Positions 33,600 through 46,083 are shown, numbered from the stretch's first letter. The stretch: DNA of 64,000 nt from Angiostrongylus vasorum (GCA_018806985.1 JADANN010000260.1:1-64000), one strand, 5' to 3'. Program-made: numbers and translations. The notes: generated by a model not told the origin, from the sequence alone.

Positions 33600-34960
33600 A
33601 TTGTATACAAAAGGACCAGGCACTTTTTCAAGCTTTCCCAGTACAGTAACTCTTTCGCAGTGTTTTTCTAGACACTATTTTTGCAGCTCTGTGCGTAAAT
33701 CAACAGTTCGAACGCGTTTTGTGCTCCTCCGTACTTGCCGAAATAAAGTTATACGGTGGCAAAGTTACAGTGAAATGAGTGTTGTTTTTTTTAAGATTAG
33801 GTTTCTTAAGAATGGTGAGACCAAAGGCACTGAGCTCTTGGTTTGTCTTGCAGCTCAGGTACCTACCACCGGGAATGCCCACTCTTCAGTGTGTTGCTCC
33901 TCGCTTAGCCGTGCGAAAACCAAAATGATAGAAACAGTTTTCGTTCTGGTTTGGTAAGCAGCATGTTAAATCAGACCTATTATCAACATGTGTTTAAATT
34001 GTTGAGTTCGAACTTAGACCTCGTTTTATGTTTTTTTATTTTCATTATGTTTTATCCATCTCGAGACAGATCATAAATTTTTCCATCTAAAGATGTTCCT
34101 CTTTAGGATGAAATCTCACGCATAGCTGTTTTTTCGTTAGCATTCGCTAGTGTTAGTTTGTGATTTGATTTCGAATACTTGTTGTCGTGTCGTCATCTAC
34201 CTCAGATGCTTTTATTCAGATCTTTAGAAGTTTCTAATGATAATCACTGCCCCATAGATTTTTTCTTGCGTTTGTTTTTTCTCTTATCATCATTTTTGTG
34301 CCAATGAAATTTCTGTACCGCATACTTCTTTCACCTACATGTGATATACCATATCTCTTCCAGTGCCACAGTGAAGTACAACATATGCACCAAATGCATT
34401 TTTCACTTAGATCAGAGAAATGTGTTACTGTAACCCAATTATTATTTCAAAACTTGGCGTGAAGATCCAACTGGTTTAATCTGGTTTAATCCCCAGTTGG
34501 TTCCGCTGATCATTGCTGCTAGGTGGTTTCTTTGGTTGGTCCAATGTAATATAGAGCAGGGGTCATTTCACCCTAGAATCAGGTATCAAGACTAAGAAAC
34601 ATTTCGACACTTGCATTCGAAATCCAGTAGAAAATAAGTTTACATCAGAACGAGTCTATTGCAAACCGTAAGGCTAAAATGGATGAAATAGCGCTGTTAC
34701 CGGCCAGTGTTCCTACGGATCCACGAATCGGACATCGGGAACATCGCAGTTTTTGACTTTAACTACGAACAGTTGCCACCGTTCATCTCCTCCAAATCGT
34801 CTTGTTTCCCAGCGGATCTGTGTACAGGGACATTTTGTGGAATAGGACATGATCGTGGTGAACGCCATCATGGTGGTATGCGAGGAGAATTCCATAGTTA
34901 ATAGATGCTCCGTCCCATTGTTATTATGTTCAGTAACAGCCTCCATTTTAAATACTGCTT
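33600..34960. other. No supported gene
   Basis: Spacer with several 60-120 codon frames and no splice or family support. A minus-strand frame at 34946-34713 starts at ATG but is not recognisable. Confidence 0.3.
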
Positions 34961-34964
34961 TTGC

Positions 34965-35260
34965 TCTAACTCAAAAAACCGACCTTTTATAAATTTCGGC
35001 AGAAATAGTTGATGTATTTATTCATATGTTCTAATGAAATGATCTTGTTGAGCTGATGCGAGGTTGGCATAAGTTTTCGTAGCCGTCATTATTGTTGTTC
35101 TTGGTGGTGTTGTTGGTTGATGGCTGAAGTTTCGGCGATTCCTCAGAGCAACGCTCTTACAAATGAAACTCAACAACAGCAACAGCAACAACAACAACAA
35201 CAACAACGGCAACGAAAACTATCACCAACCTCGCACCAGCTCAATAGGATCAGCATATGA
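34965..35260 (-). mobile_element. PLE terminal region, folded back, with degenerate hammerhead
   Basis: Starts with the same end as at 56430 (ACCGACCTTTTATAAATTTC here). GAGCTGATGCGAGGTTGG at 35051 recurs inverted as CCAACCTCGCACCAGCTC at about 35228, so two PLE ends face each other around a (CAA)n tract (35165-35215). The motif at 35122-35148 (minus: CTGAGGA, ATCGCC, GAAAC, TTCAGCC) is a hammerhead core missing one side of stem II. Confidence 0.55.
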
Positions 35261-35589
35261 AGTTTATGTATCGTTCCGACTCTTTATTAAATTAATCAGA
35301 ACATTGTAAAAGCTTTCACATTGTGCGTTTGTAGTTAATCAGATAATAAAACGTTAGTAAATTTGAGAGTGAAGGACTGGGAATGCTTGTTCAAGTACGC
35401 GGCAAAGAAATGTGATCTTCTAGTGTGTGAAGAAGCAGAAACCTGTGAAAAAGTCTTAGTAAATGTCTTCTAATAATCTCTTCTACAATTCTATTTCGTT
35501 GGGGCTCAAATCACACAGGGAAGCAAATATTTAGAGATACGTAGCCCATTCGAAGGATCTCATACGGGTGAGTTACTAGGGCGGCGTGA

Positions 35590-35940
35590 CGTCTCTCCAG
35601 GTGGCTGATAGGTGGCAAGGAGCCTGATGGCAGCCAAGCTGGCCAACGCGCTATTGTCCTTTCCGGAGAGTAACGCGTTCACCACCACACCATGCGGATC
35701 CTTCGTTTCGCCTGTCGCTCAGCTAGTTCTGTCGATCACTGCCATCAGCAATCACCCACCAATGGGTTTGATCTGGAGAGCACGAATCGGCAATGAACCC
35801 AATTAAGCTGAGATTGTAGTCAAAATCACAATGTTAACTTTTTTATTTCCTGCCCTATCACTGCCTATTCGTTCCCCACCGCAGACACCTGCGGTCCGGA
35901 GCTTTGCAAATACCTCAGCACCATTGTGGTTATATGAGAA
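35590..35940 (-). repeat. tRNA-derived SINE, copies 4 and 5
   Basis: The reverse-orientation long copy (CGCGCTATTGTCCTTTCCGG here with small changes, GCGTTCACCACCACACCATG, then leader AACCCAATTAAGCTGAGATT) is followed by a short forward piece (CGTTCCCCACCGCAGACACC … CAAATACCTCAGCACC) at 35870-35935. Confidence 0.7.
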
Positions 35941-36156
35941 TAATTTCCTTCATTTAAAGAATCGAAAAGAACACCTTAATAATCAAAACTTCGCATCAAA
36001 ATCCTAATATGATGAGGAAAACCGTCGAGGTTATTTGATAGATCTTTCGAATTATCTCAGGATCTGTTGGATTCTCAGTTCTTCCCATAAATTACCAAAA
36101 GTTAAATTCTTGCTGGAAAATTTCTATTAGGTTTCCTTCATTTTACCATTAATACA

Positions 36157-36507
36157 TCACTCCACATCACATTCATTACCTCGTAGCGATACCAGCGCTT
36201 CTTCTATTTGACTCGCTTCCTCGCACACACGAAACTCTTCGAGGCTTTTTTTGCGTAAAGGTTGAGCTGTTGCATGAGGATTTTCGTCGTCATTAAGAAT
36301 CAGGTTGAAGATAGTCGAGCCCATTCTCTCTGGCATCGAGTCTGGCACCAATTTCCAGACATGGGAATGATGTGAGTCTTGGTGTGTACGAGGCCACTTC
36401 GAGCCGGTGGATGAGTGCGGATCGAGCCGGCGGATGACTGCGTGTGGACCACTCTGCGTCCGCTTAAAAGAACTTCTACTCAGTAAATCTAAATTGAAAC
36501 CAAACAC
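36157..36507 (-). other. Candidate exon, unidentified
   Basis: A 116-codon minus-strand frame with a natural-looking end (STIFNLILNDDENPHATAQP, RVCEEASQIEEALVSLRG), followed within the frame by GTAATG, a possible donor. No family match. It directly precedes a PLE relic and may be part of a repeat; no other copy is in the window. Confidence 0.3.
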
Positions 36508-36569
36508 TCCACTGGGCGCGTATAGAACACAGAAACATAACGTAGAAATTTTTGAAGTAGGATAACTCT

Positions 36570-36960
36570 CATTGAACAGGAATCCAAGGCATCAGTGCAT
36601 AAAACTCTTGAAGCGTTTTGGATTAATTCCAAAAATCCAAGAATGAACCGCAGCGAAAAGTGCTTTGTTATAACGCGTTACCTCGCGCCATACCTCAGGC
36701 TGATTCTCTGACCTGACCCATGCACATTCCTCGCCCATATACTACTCTGTCCGGCTGCTCATCACCAATTAGTTGGAATACTTCCAAAGAATAAAATGGT
36801 GGGTGTTTAAAAGAAGCTGTTTATTATGCGAATGCAAATCTAAATGTTAAGTCTTATCTGCTAAGGTTACGAAAGTGTTTGACTGAGTATGTTGCACGTC
36901 AATTTGACATTCCGAAGCTCTGAAGAATGCGAAGTCGCCGAAACGTCAGCTATTGTATGC
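36570..36960 (+). mobile_element. PLE relic: C-terminal tail plus hammerhead motif
   Basis: Conserved PLE tail (LEAFWINSKNP from CTTGAAGCGTTTTGGATTAA, 36607) continuing to a hammerhead-like motif at 36917-36950 (+): CTGAAGA, a stem formed by GCGAAGTCGC, CGAAAC, GTCAGC. Order and spacing match the PLEs at 10, 51, 52 and 59 kb. Confidence 0.7.
36917..36950 (+). ncRNA. Hammerhead-like motif, core intact
   Basis: CUGANGA box (CTGAAGA), 4-bp stem II (GCGA/TCGC), GAAAC and GTC are all present. Stem III is only about one base pair long, as described for PLE hammerheads, which are thought to act as dimers. Confidence 0.6.
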
Positions 36961-37119
36961 TAATAAATTCTATAATACCAACTTTGTGGCTTGCTTATCG
37001 AAGAAAAAACGAATTATCATTCAATGCTAAGGTCAATAAAAAAGTCGGTTGTGAGGATCTTTGGTTTAACGTTAAGTTTGCCACCTCCGCGTCTTTTATC
37101 CGAGCGCAGAAAGGCGTAG

Positions 37120-37420
37120 TTGTTTCGCCAGTGTATTCATCCAGCACGCTTTACAAAAGATAGATAGACCGTACTCGAACTCATGCAATCACCGTCTCAA
37201 CCATTAAGGCACATTATACAATTTTGAGTTGTTCATAGAGGGTCATACAGGCTGTTACGAAATAACTGGCATCTAAGAGTGCTCGGTGGCATCACGGTTA
37301 CCAAATTCTCTAGACCGGCCCTTCTTAAGTAACGTTTCATAGCTGCACTCATTTCGTTGGAAATAAGGGCAGAATAAACGGTACGTCATTGTAAAAGAAT
37401 TACCCTTTGAAGGTGCAGTT
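37120..37420 (-). mobile_element. PLE linker fragment
   Basis: Minus-strand piece homologous to 10690-10840: the + strand shows CACGCTTTACAAAAGATAGA and CAATCACCGTCTCAACCATT, which reverse into the linker and Cys-motif region. Its orientation is opposite to the PLE tail at 36.6 kb. Confidence 0.6.
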
Positions 37421-37879
37421 TTTCCTCTACACCTATTCCGAGGAACTACTGTTTCGTACCCATATGAGTTGTACAGGATGTCTCCACCGTCACTATGCTT
37501 GGTGATGAAAAGTGATAAGCCTCGAATTTGTCGAGAACAAGTCGTTTTTTCCTTAGTAGTCTATGTGTTTTCTGTGAAGGGGACGAAACATTCGTTAACG
37601 ATGACATTCTGGCAGTAAAATCCAGACGAGTTGTAGTAGTCGGAAAGTGACGGTAGGCGGAATCTTTCATGAAAGTGAACGTAAACGGTGACTCATTCCA
37701 TCAACAGAGAGGGTTTCAATTTGGTTTTTTTCTTTTCGAATGCAGGACGCAATACGCACCACCGTGTGTCGGTCAACACTTGCAGACTCTTGTTGTTGAC
37801 ATGGAATTGTTTTCGAACCGAAGAGATTTACGCTAACAAATGTAGTGAAAATTTCATAGGCTTCGACTCGATACGACAA

Positions 37880-37925
37880 CGATGATGATGACGATGATAA
37901 CGATGATGACGATGATGACGATGAT
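37880..37925. repeat. (GATGAC)n microsatellite
   Basis: GATGATGATGACGATGATAA and onward: imperfect GAT/GAC triplets over about 45 bp. Confidence 0.9.
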
Positions 37926-38064
37926 GCTTGTTTCTACGAGACTTACTATAATTTTTTTCAGATATGTTGGATATTTTTTTTCTGATGTAATGGGATGTAA
38001 AAGAATGTAATAATTTTATTTTTTTTCTGTCACTTCTAATTAAATTAATAACGCAATAGCTCGA

Positions 38065-38130
38065 ATGGACATCGTCATTATCTTAGTTCTTCTTTGTATT
38101 TTCCCTACGGCGGTCCTTGGCCTTGTATGA
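38065..38130 (+). CDS. Signal-peptide-like micro-ORF, antisense to an exon candidate
   Basis: ATG followed by DIVIILVLLCIFPTAVLGLV and a stop: a perfect-looking secretion signal with an Ala-x-Gly cleavage region. A GTATGA at its end could be a donor, making it a first exon. It overlaps antisense the exon candidate at 38105-38344, so at most one is likely real. Confidence 0.2.
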   Translation: MDIVIILVLLCIFPTAVLGLV

Positions 38131-38344
38131 TAGACATGAAGAGCGTAGCAATTTTCGGATGGTTTTCTTCCCACATCTTCTTTATTTTCGTAATATTTGC
38201 GTTAATATGCCGTATGAGTTGCTTACGGTCACAGCAGACTTGATGGAATGTCTCAGTATAGATGTAATGTTGTTTGCAGAAGGCATTATTTAACCGCTTC
38301 CCCATACACTCACCATTCACTATAGCGCAGGCTTTTCGCTGTCG
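38105..38344 (-). CDS. Candidate 3'-terminal exon of a small Cys-containing protein
   Basis: After a reasonable acceptor (GACATCTTTAG) the minus strand reads RQRKACAIVNGECMGKR, then FCKQHYIYTETFHQVCC and IKKMWEENHPKIATLFMSII, ending in a stop. Five cysteines in about 45 residues and a basic C-terminal half suggest a small secreted protein. No family recognised and no upstream exon identified. Confidence 0.35.
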   Translation of the reverse strand, partial: RQRKACAIVNGECMGKRLNNAFCKQHYIYTETFHQVCCDRKQLIRHINANITKIKKMWEENHPKIATLFMSIIQGQGPP

Positions 38345-38744
38345 CTAAAGATGTCGCTTACAAGAAAAATTCACAACTCTTCTAAATAATACTATGGGCA
38401 GATTTAACTTTCAAACTGTTCTGCTTCAAGAGTACAGTAGAAAGAACTACATAGTATAGCGAAGTCAGAGCCCAAGTTTTAGTTAGTAGCAACTTCTTGT
38501 TTTGCTTGCTTGTTTTATTAATACCAGGATACACTTTCCCGAATGGGGGAGAACAAATATAACTCATATAAACATGATTTGTGGTCTATAAATTGGTGCT
38601 ACCGATTCCTCAACACTCCCATTCTTCCCTCAACGGTCTGGTCGCGAGTAGACAGTCTTGCTATAATCCTCCCAAGCACAACTTATCGAAAACATCCATA
38701 TTAATCGATTCTACTGTTGTTATAAACCATATCACCTTTCCGGG

Positions 38745-38820
38745 TATTACTCGTCGCCATCAACGGCTTGCTACAAGGAGGAAGAAGAGGAAGAGGAAGA
38801 GGAAGAGGAAGAGGACTATG
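38745..38820. repeat. Purine-rich repeat (GGAAGA)n with shared leader
   Basis: ATCAACGGCTTGCTACAAGG runs into GGAAGAAGAGGAAGAGGAAG. Nearly the same leader precedes the purine tract at 42130-42260, so this is a repeat unit with an expanding purine tail. Confidence 0.8.
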
Positions 38821-39213
38821 CCCGTCTATCTCAGTGTTTTTCGATATTCGAAGGCTGCTAGAAGACCTAACATATTTTGTACCGGTGTTAGGCCGATCGA
38901 CAGTTCCGGATTCTGACGGTTGTTTCGCAATCTATTCTTGAACTGTAGGCAGTTGAACAGCTGTAGCTAACTCCTTCATTTCGACTCTCTACTGATTTCA
39001 TGTGTACTTTCATGTGTATCCACGTATTTATTGTTTAATCGAACGAATTTTTTCAGCCCTTTCTCATCCTGAGGCACGTTACAAATTGCTATTTAGTGGT
39101 GTTACACCACCCCACATCAACATGCTCCTAGTCCTCTAATACCTGTTACTCTGCACGCAAGAGTTTACGTTCTTTATTTCATGGAAACTGATTAATGTTA
39201 TGGATTTATTTAC

Positions 39214-39247
39214 CTCTGAGGAAGGCGAAGTTGCCAAAACGTCAGCC
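39214..39247 (+). ncRNA. Hammerhead-like motif, G12 changed
   Basis: CTGAGGA, stem GGCGAAGTTGCC, then AAAAC in place of GAAAC, GTCAGCC. Fold preserved but a catalytic-core base lost. No PLE coding sequence follows on this strand; a minus-strand PLE starts 550 bp further on. Confidence 0.5.
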
Positions 39248-39789
39248 TCATTTGGGCCTTTTATTGCAACTGAGATATTATGTCGGAGCTGTAGGAATGA
39301 CTTGCTTCTCTTGTTGAGGATTCGAAGCAGGTGGACATGGCAGTTAATGATGCAATAGTGAGCCCGGGTACTTTTTACAAAAAAGAGCAGAATTGAAAAG
39401 CATCATCCTTCCTCATAAAGTCAGCGTTGAGTCGCGTTAGTTTGTAGAGGTTGCTGAAGTAATTTGCTCACTCAGGGCCGCCCGAAAAACCATCCATTTT
39501 TACAACACACTCATATGTACGTTAAAACCCTCAACCGGAAGCCTAGTTCCCTTTGAAGTTCCTTCAAACAGAGAAATATTTCGGTATTACTAATGCCACT
39601 CAACGGAGTGAACGCAGCAAGGAGTAGACTCATGCTACATTAAAATCCCGTCATTGTACCGAAAACCTTTGACAGCCTAGTGTGTACGAAATCATGCGAC
39701 CTTAGTCACTATGTGAAATAAATCTGTTCGCCATGCTGTTACCCACCCATAGGATGTGCATCAAAAAAATTATCCCGTGAAAAAATTGA

Positions 39790-40520
39790 CATATCACGTG
39801 TGGTAATTATGCATTCGTTTATCCGGTTCAATTTGGGCTTTTGAAATTTATCCCAAACGCCTCAATAGTCTTGCACGCCGACGTTATAGATTCCTGCGCT
39901 ATGATCCGGTCATTCACATCAAAATCATCACCGTTGTGTTTTTTGTGCTCCATGTGTACCCAGAGGAGTAGTTTGTCGAATTTTAGCTTTTCCACCTATG
40001 GGTTCTTTTATGCAGACATAAAGTGGCCTACTCGTTTTCCCTAGGTATTCTTCACCGCCTGCCTCACATGAGATCAAGTATATTGTACATGAACTCATGC
40101 AATCCCCATCCCTCCCGTTAGCACAAATTACACAATTTTCTGAGCTGAGCGATCATAGAGGCGGTTGCGAACAAGGTGACGGCGTACAGCATTGGATGGG
40201 AGGTCAGCAGCTGCCACATAAAGTCCAAACACTTCGTCTCTTTATGGTATAACTTAACTCGTTTGAAATGAAGGGTAGCTTGAAAGAAATCTTATTTAGG
40301 TTTGGAGCATTACTTTGTGGAAAAACCCTACTTTGTGGTCTGATCCGAGTGGCTTTTGCTTCGTAGTCATTGGAAATGGCTATTTTTTGTGACAGCTTTA
40401 GCGATTGTTTCCTTTCCTCTTCTCCTATGCACACAATTCCACCTATTCGGTACACGTTTATAATGAGAGCTTTTCTCGTGAGTGAAGGATGGGAGGAAAG
40501 GTAGTGCAAGTATGTTTTTA
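39790..40520 (-). mobile_element. Penelope-like element relic
   Basis: Minus strand. RT C terminus (HYLSSHPSLTRKALIINVYR), EEERKQSLKLSQKIAISNDY and ISFKLPFISNELSYTIKR (40505-40230), then the broken Cys motif and GIY-YIG part (about 40150-39950), and the tail down to 39800. Frames shift after 40204. Confidence 0.8.
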
Positions 40521-40699
40521 CTACTTGGTTTTTCTTTAATTTTTTTTTATTGGAGAATTCCGCAGACTTTTCAGCAATGATGCAGATTTTCTCCTTTAAA
40601 TTTTTCAGGTAAAGAACAAGTTTTAATTCTCAAGATGAGGTGAATTTCAGTCATGTAGGTCAGATCTAACGTAAAAACAATTAAGAATACAATTTTGAC

Positions 40700-40985
40700 C
40701 TATTATTTACTGCCTACTTTTTAGCGGCAGGGGTATGTATTGCGAAATATAACTTTTAATGATGCTGAGATATTTGCAAAACTCCGGACCGCAGGTGTCT
40801 ACGGTGGGGGAACGAACGCGCTATTGTCCTTTCCGGGGAGTAGCGCGTTCACCACCACACCTATTGTCCCACCGTAGACACCTGCGGTCCGGAGTTTTGC
40901 AAATATCTCAGCATCATTAAAAGTTATATTTCGCAATACATACCCTGCCGCTAAAAAGAGTAGGCAGTAAATAATAAGTGAAAAT
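40700..40985. repeat. SINE palindrome (head-to-head pair)
   Basis: Two SINE copies in opposite orientation: a near-perfect inverted repeat with arms of about 120 bp (TACTGCCTACTTTTTAGCGG at 40707 mirrored by CCGCTAAAAAGAGTAGGCAG at about 40952) around a centre near 40845. A third copy in + orientation follows at 40985-41235. Such an RNA would fold into a long hairpin. Confidence 0.8.
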
Positions 40986-41235
40986 TGTGATTATAACTGC
41001 AGCCTCAGCTTAACTGGGTTCGTTGCCGATTTGGGCCCCCCAGATCAATCCCGCTGACGGGTGATTGCTGATGGCAAAAGGTCAATAGAACTAGCTGAGA
41101 GACAGGCGAAACGAAGGACCCGCATGGTGTGGTGGTGAGCGCGCTACTCCCCGGAAAGGACAATAGAGCGTTCGTTCCCCACCGTAGACACCTGCGGTCC
41201 GGAGTTTTGCAAATATCTCAGCATCATTAAAAAAT
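40985..41235 (+). repeat. tRNA-derived SINE, long copy
   Basis: Complete leader (AGCCTCAGCTTAACTGGGTT), tRNA-like part (GGTGTGGTGGTGAGCGCGCT, CGTTCGTTCCCCACCG) and the start of the tail, ending AGCATCATTAAAAAATTAAG. Confidence 0.8.
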
Positions 41236-41479
41236 TAAGAATACATTTATTGAGTTCGCAGAAACAAACAAGGAACTGAAGTGTATCACATTATTCCACC
41301 TGGTCTTCCACAGGCTTTCCATATGTCATAAATTATAAAAAGTAGTCACAAATTTTCTATTATACTTAAATCATTCATACTAATTTTCTCTATGCAAAGA
41401 AAAAATTCGGAAGAGCAGAAGCATGTTGAAATCGGATTTCGAGTTTTCTGCCTTCTAACCTCAAATCAAATACCTCCTA

Positions 41480-41870
41480 ACGGCTTACCGCATCATCATG
41501 GGTGGGACGTGTTCCTCGATGTTGGGCTGTAGTGTACAGCGCCGGGATTTATCCCCACGGAGAGGCCTCCCAGGTTGAAGAGGAGTCCAGCGTTTCCATC
41601 AAGAAGCCCTGCTAAGAGTAAACCCATACCAGAATCCGCCATCGTACTGGTATGAAACAAATAGCACGATGGCAAATCTCCTTCTGATCCACAAGCCCGG
41701 CCACTGCGTGTGGAGCAGACGAGCTCGGGAAGACTTTGGCTTGGCTGGCCTTGGAATTCCAGGGGAACACAATGACTTAACCAGCAAAACAACGAAAAAT
41801 GGAAATTATGCTGAAGCCCGCATAACCAGCGAAGATGGGCCATCGAAGTATCCAAATAAACGAAAAATTA
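41480..41870 (-). repeat. Interspersed repeat family A, copy 4
   Basis: Same orientation as at 1030-1400; landmarks GCGTTTCCATCAAGAAGCCC and CTCCTTCTGATCCACAAG. Confidence 0.75.
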
Positions 41871-42129
41871 TCTCAGCCTAACCTCAACGTTATATTCGTC
41901 GTGACACCGTCCCAGTGGTGAGCACTAAATGCCGACTCGTGGCAACTGCTCACATGTCATAATGGGGCATTGTCTTCACCATGAGTTCACGAAATTCCTG
42001 TTTCTCAATAGTCCTAATGCTATGCACGAACTCCTCAAGGTGTTCCATTCGAACATCCATGGTGGCTAGGTCGTACTGAGCCAGCTCTTTGTGCTCCATC
42101 GCGACTCCACTTGTGTCTTTATGTGTACT

Positions 42130-42270
42130 ACTTGTCGTCGTCAACGGCTTGCTGTAAGGAAGAGGAAGAGGAAGAAGAAGAGGAAGATGAAGAGGAGGAG
42201 GAGGAAGAGGAGGGAGAGGAAGAGGAGGAAGAAGAAAAAGAAGAGGAAGAGAAAGATGGGGTGACGAAGG
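42130..42270. repeat. Purine-rich (GAA/GGA)n tract with shared leader
   Basis: GTCAACGGCTTGCTGTAAGG followed by about 110 bp of GAA/GAG triplets. The poly-Glu and poly-Ser frames here are microsatellite translations, not genes. Confidence 0.9.
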
Positions 42271-42849
42271 AGCTGCGAGCTGCGCGACGACGGCGTCCGG
42301 AACTCCTCCGAACCAAATGCTGCGGCCGATTTCTGAACGAATAGCTCGTCAGAGTAAGATAAGGAAATTGCAGTCGCCCTCATAAGAAAAAAATTAATAG
42401 GAGCACAATTCAAGGAAGGGATCACAGGAGCGGAGACACGTGTGTAGTCATGTTTCGGCCAAAAATGCACTCATGAAATAATTAATTAGTTATAGGCGGT
42501 ATATGTGATTCTCGAAGATGGCTCATATTTTAGCGAAAGAAAATTATGTCTACCAATAATGAACGATTTGTCAAATGTGTAATGGTGAAGGCAACAAACA
42601 AGGTTACGAGAGAGCCATTTGCTTTGATTGAAAACTTGATCTCGGGTATGGTGTGTTTTTGCTCTAGACCCCTACGCCCATAATAACAAAATGGTTAGAA
42701 CTGTATTCTGTAGGTGCCTAATGTTAAGCAGTAGATGCCATCCGAACATGTCTATTGGTGCCGGCTTTCTCCTTTATGTTTTTTTACCTTAGCGATTCTT
42801 TTCCATTTTTTTACGTTTTACCGAAGTGCGCGTGCTGTCAGGTTTGCCC

Positions 42850-43110
42850 TGTCATGAACCTGCGGCCGATCCGCGACCCAGAGTCACCAAGCCTTCCATC
42901 ACTACGAGTTGGGCAAATTCGTACGAGACCTGTTTGGAAGGATTGTAGCACTAACTCGACACATCGGCACGCCACCGCAAGTCATTGTAAAGCCCAGATA
43001 TGAACTCAATCGCCTCTAACATTGCTACGAATGGAGTCGAAAGTCTCGCGCATCCCTTAGAGATTGATCAATGCCGAAGGCTTCATCCTTTTTATATATA
43101 ATGGGGACAG
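42850..43110. repeat. tRNA-like palindromic element, right half
   Basis: CCAAGCCTTCCATCACTACG, TGTAGCACTAACTCGACACATC, ATCGCCTCTAACATTGCTAC and CGCATCCCTTAGAGATTGAT follow the family B order. Confidence 0.6.
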
Positions 43111-43314
43111 CGCAGCGACTGATAATGCAGTCCGTCAGGTAGCAATGTCCTGGTGCTAATAGCAGACTCTCCTGAGTCACTTTACCTCCGGAAAATCACT
43201 AGAAGGATCAGTCGCGTTAGTCACTGTATGAATTGTACTATCCATCGGAACATGAGAGAAGAATGATGGAAGCTTAATACAATCAGAGGACTATAAGAAC
43301 ATTTATTTCGTAAA

Positions 43315-46083
43315 CTAAATCACATAAACACATAATCGCTTCTCACATGCAATCAATAATGTACAATGAACAATCGGAAAACAACAATAACTCCATTCTA
43401 TTTCCGCCATGATGTTGTCAGGCGAGATTAGGTCAGGTAGTAGCAATAGATCTCCCATGCACCTAGAAAACATGAGGTAACTATGTGAAAGAAGAGACAT
43501 GTGCCTTAATATGGGGAAGACAAATTCGTGAGAACTATGCAAAGAAAAGATTCAAGTACTCACCAGTTTGCTTGAAAAAAAACATGCCACATTGTCCTCA
43601 GCGTCTCCACTGCTTTCGTAACCATTCTGTCGAAACTTCAATCACTGAACGGCAAGACTACGATGAAAAATGAAAGCAATAGCGAAGAAGCAAGAACGAT
43701 GTTAAAAAGGCGGATAATGAAGTAATACAAAGTATCTACTGCAAAGTTAGCAAATTCTCTGTTCTATTAAGGAGATGCTTCCTCATAAGCAATGTCTTTA
43801 GAAGTGTCACCATCATCAACCAGCCAGAGTTCATCGAAGGATCAGTCGAGTTCAATTCCAGCCATACTTGCACTCATTATCACAACATGGAACTCATAGA
43901 CAGAAAACATAGACGGAACAAATTATAAGTGCAGAGAATTGGTCTTCACAGACAACATGTGTCACAACATCTTCGTTGAATGATGAGCTAGGACTGAGCA
44001 CAAGAACAAAAGGATAAACCTCTCTAGAACCAAACAAACAACCGCAAAGAAAATGCACTGAAACTAATGCATATGACCGCGTGTGGATGAAAATGAACCT
44101 ACTCAAAAGCATAATGTGACGATGACATTCCTTGGTAAACTGGAAAGTAAAGTCAACAGAACAGAGAGGCAAGTGTCTCGACCCACCTTTTAGTAAGGCA
44201 GGATGCTTTCCACGGACATTTTCACAGAAAGATCACTGAGGGTAGGCTCACTGAGCTACTGGAAAACATTGTATAAGACGTCTGCTAGTAACTCTAATAA
44301 TACCGATATAAATAACCAAAAGAAAAAGAAGCTATATGAACCTGTTCTAGCATTTTATCTGGGATCTCAACTGCATTCTGACCCATTTAGCGGCGGAGAT
44401 CCGCCGACTCAACGGCAAATTATCCAGTGGCGATCTGAAACACGAAACCTGATAAAACAACTGAGTCCTCCATAATGTGATTAACATAAAGTGCAGACAA
44501 CGTAAAATACCAGACACTACTCAACTGAACACAGTGCCAAAGAAAACACCGACGGCAGGTGGATCGAGAGCATTGAAGAACTACTGAAACCACAACGTAA
44601 ACTGCGACAATGGCAAGTGGTTTTAAATTACTAATCGAATGGCTAGAAATTAAATAGTACACCTAACACCTGACATATTGAGGTAGTTTTTACCTTGGTT
44701 TCAACTCTGAAACTGATGTCGGCTTCTGCTTGTGAAGAAAGTGCTTGCAAATGGTCTACCAGTCATTATTACTGGATTGCAATAAACTGGAAACCAAATA
44801 TGACCATACCATACAAATAGTAAACATCAAAACAACAAATTAAAACAATAAAAAAGTTAAGGTTGAGAAAGCCGTACTAACCGCCTGAGGTGAGCCGATT
44901 TCCTTGGAAACAACGCATCGTTATGGAAATGACTTCATCTCTCACTTCGTCCCCGAATCCTAGAATGATGCAATCAATTTTTCTTATATGCCTAAAATCG
45001 AGAAGTTAAACCACTAGCTGATTTGCAATAGCACGAACCCAACCCCATTGGAGAGCAGCTGGCAAACTTGTAATAATCGTCGCTCACATATTGAGGTACT
45101 CACGAGCTCCCGTATTGACTGCCCTTAAAATTTCCTAGTTCAGAACCTCCATAAGAAAGTAAATAGAGTGAAATAAGAAAACAACAAAATAAATAAAAAC
45201 AGAGTAATGATGGACTCTAATTAATATGAAACATACTTACTTATTTACTTACATGGGTGGCCCCCTCACCACTGGTTGTGCGGGTCCTAGCATAATCTCC
45301 AATTTTTTTCCCCCAGTTTTGCTGGTTTAGCCATTGTGGTTCTCTGGAGTTCCGAGGTTAGCCTGGGCAAAGCCTGCTCCAGGTCTTCATCACCACAGGC
45401 AGTCGCAGCTCTTGTGGAACAGAGGGAGACTTATCACCATGCGACTTTGATACCAGGACGGTGGTGAATCTTGGTATTTGTTTACTCTTAGTTAGGCTTC
45501 CTGATGGAAACGCCGGACCACTTCTCGGCTTGGGAGACCCTGCCAGGGGATGAATCCACGCTGTACATTGCAGTCTGACACTCAGGAGCACCTCCCAGCC
45601 ACCATGACGGGGTAAAACCGTTGGGAGGTGTATAAAATATAGATAAATGGAATAAAATACAAAATACAAAACAATAGGAAATAAACGTAAAAGGAAAAAA
45701 GCCTATAAAGTCAAAGAAGAAGGGAGCTCTTCTTGTGAACACAACATGATGTGCAGCAATCACTTTTACTTATAACCAATTTATAATATCATCAACCAAA
45801 TCCAAATCCGAATATTCTGAAACTTCGCGGCAATTCCTCATTTTCATAGTTAAAGCATGAAACTTTCTACGTTCAATTAAACGCGAGTTAATATTCTACG
45901 TCAGCATATTCTTCATAAATTGCACTACCACTTCTAAAGAAATATCAGCAAATACCTGTACGATTCCTACAGTGCCTTTAATGATAATAAAACATCGAAA
46001 GTATTCTTCGAGTGAAATCAATAGAACTTTCTGGCCTTTATTAATTCAAAATACCAAATTGACGCATACATACATACACACAC

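Noticed and set aside
35165..35212. CRISPR-like regular repeats or similar arrays
   Set aside because: Simple CAA triplets without unique spacers; the window is eukaryotic.
42111..42470. Poly-Glu, poly-Ser and Leu/Phe-rich frames
   Set aside because: All come from the purine-rich tract and its complement; a related repeat with the same leader lies at 38745.
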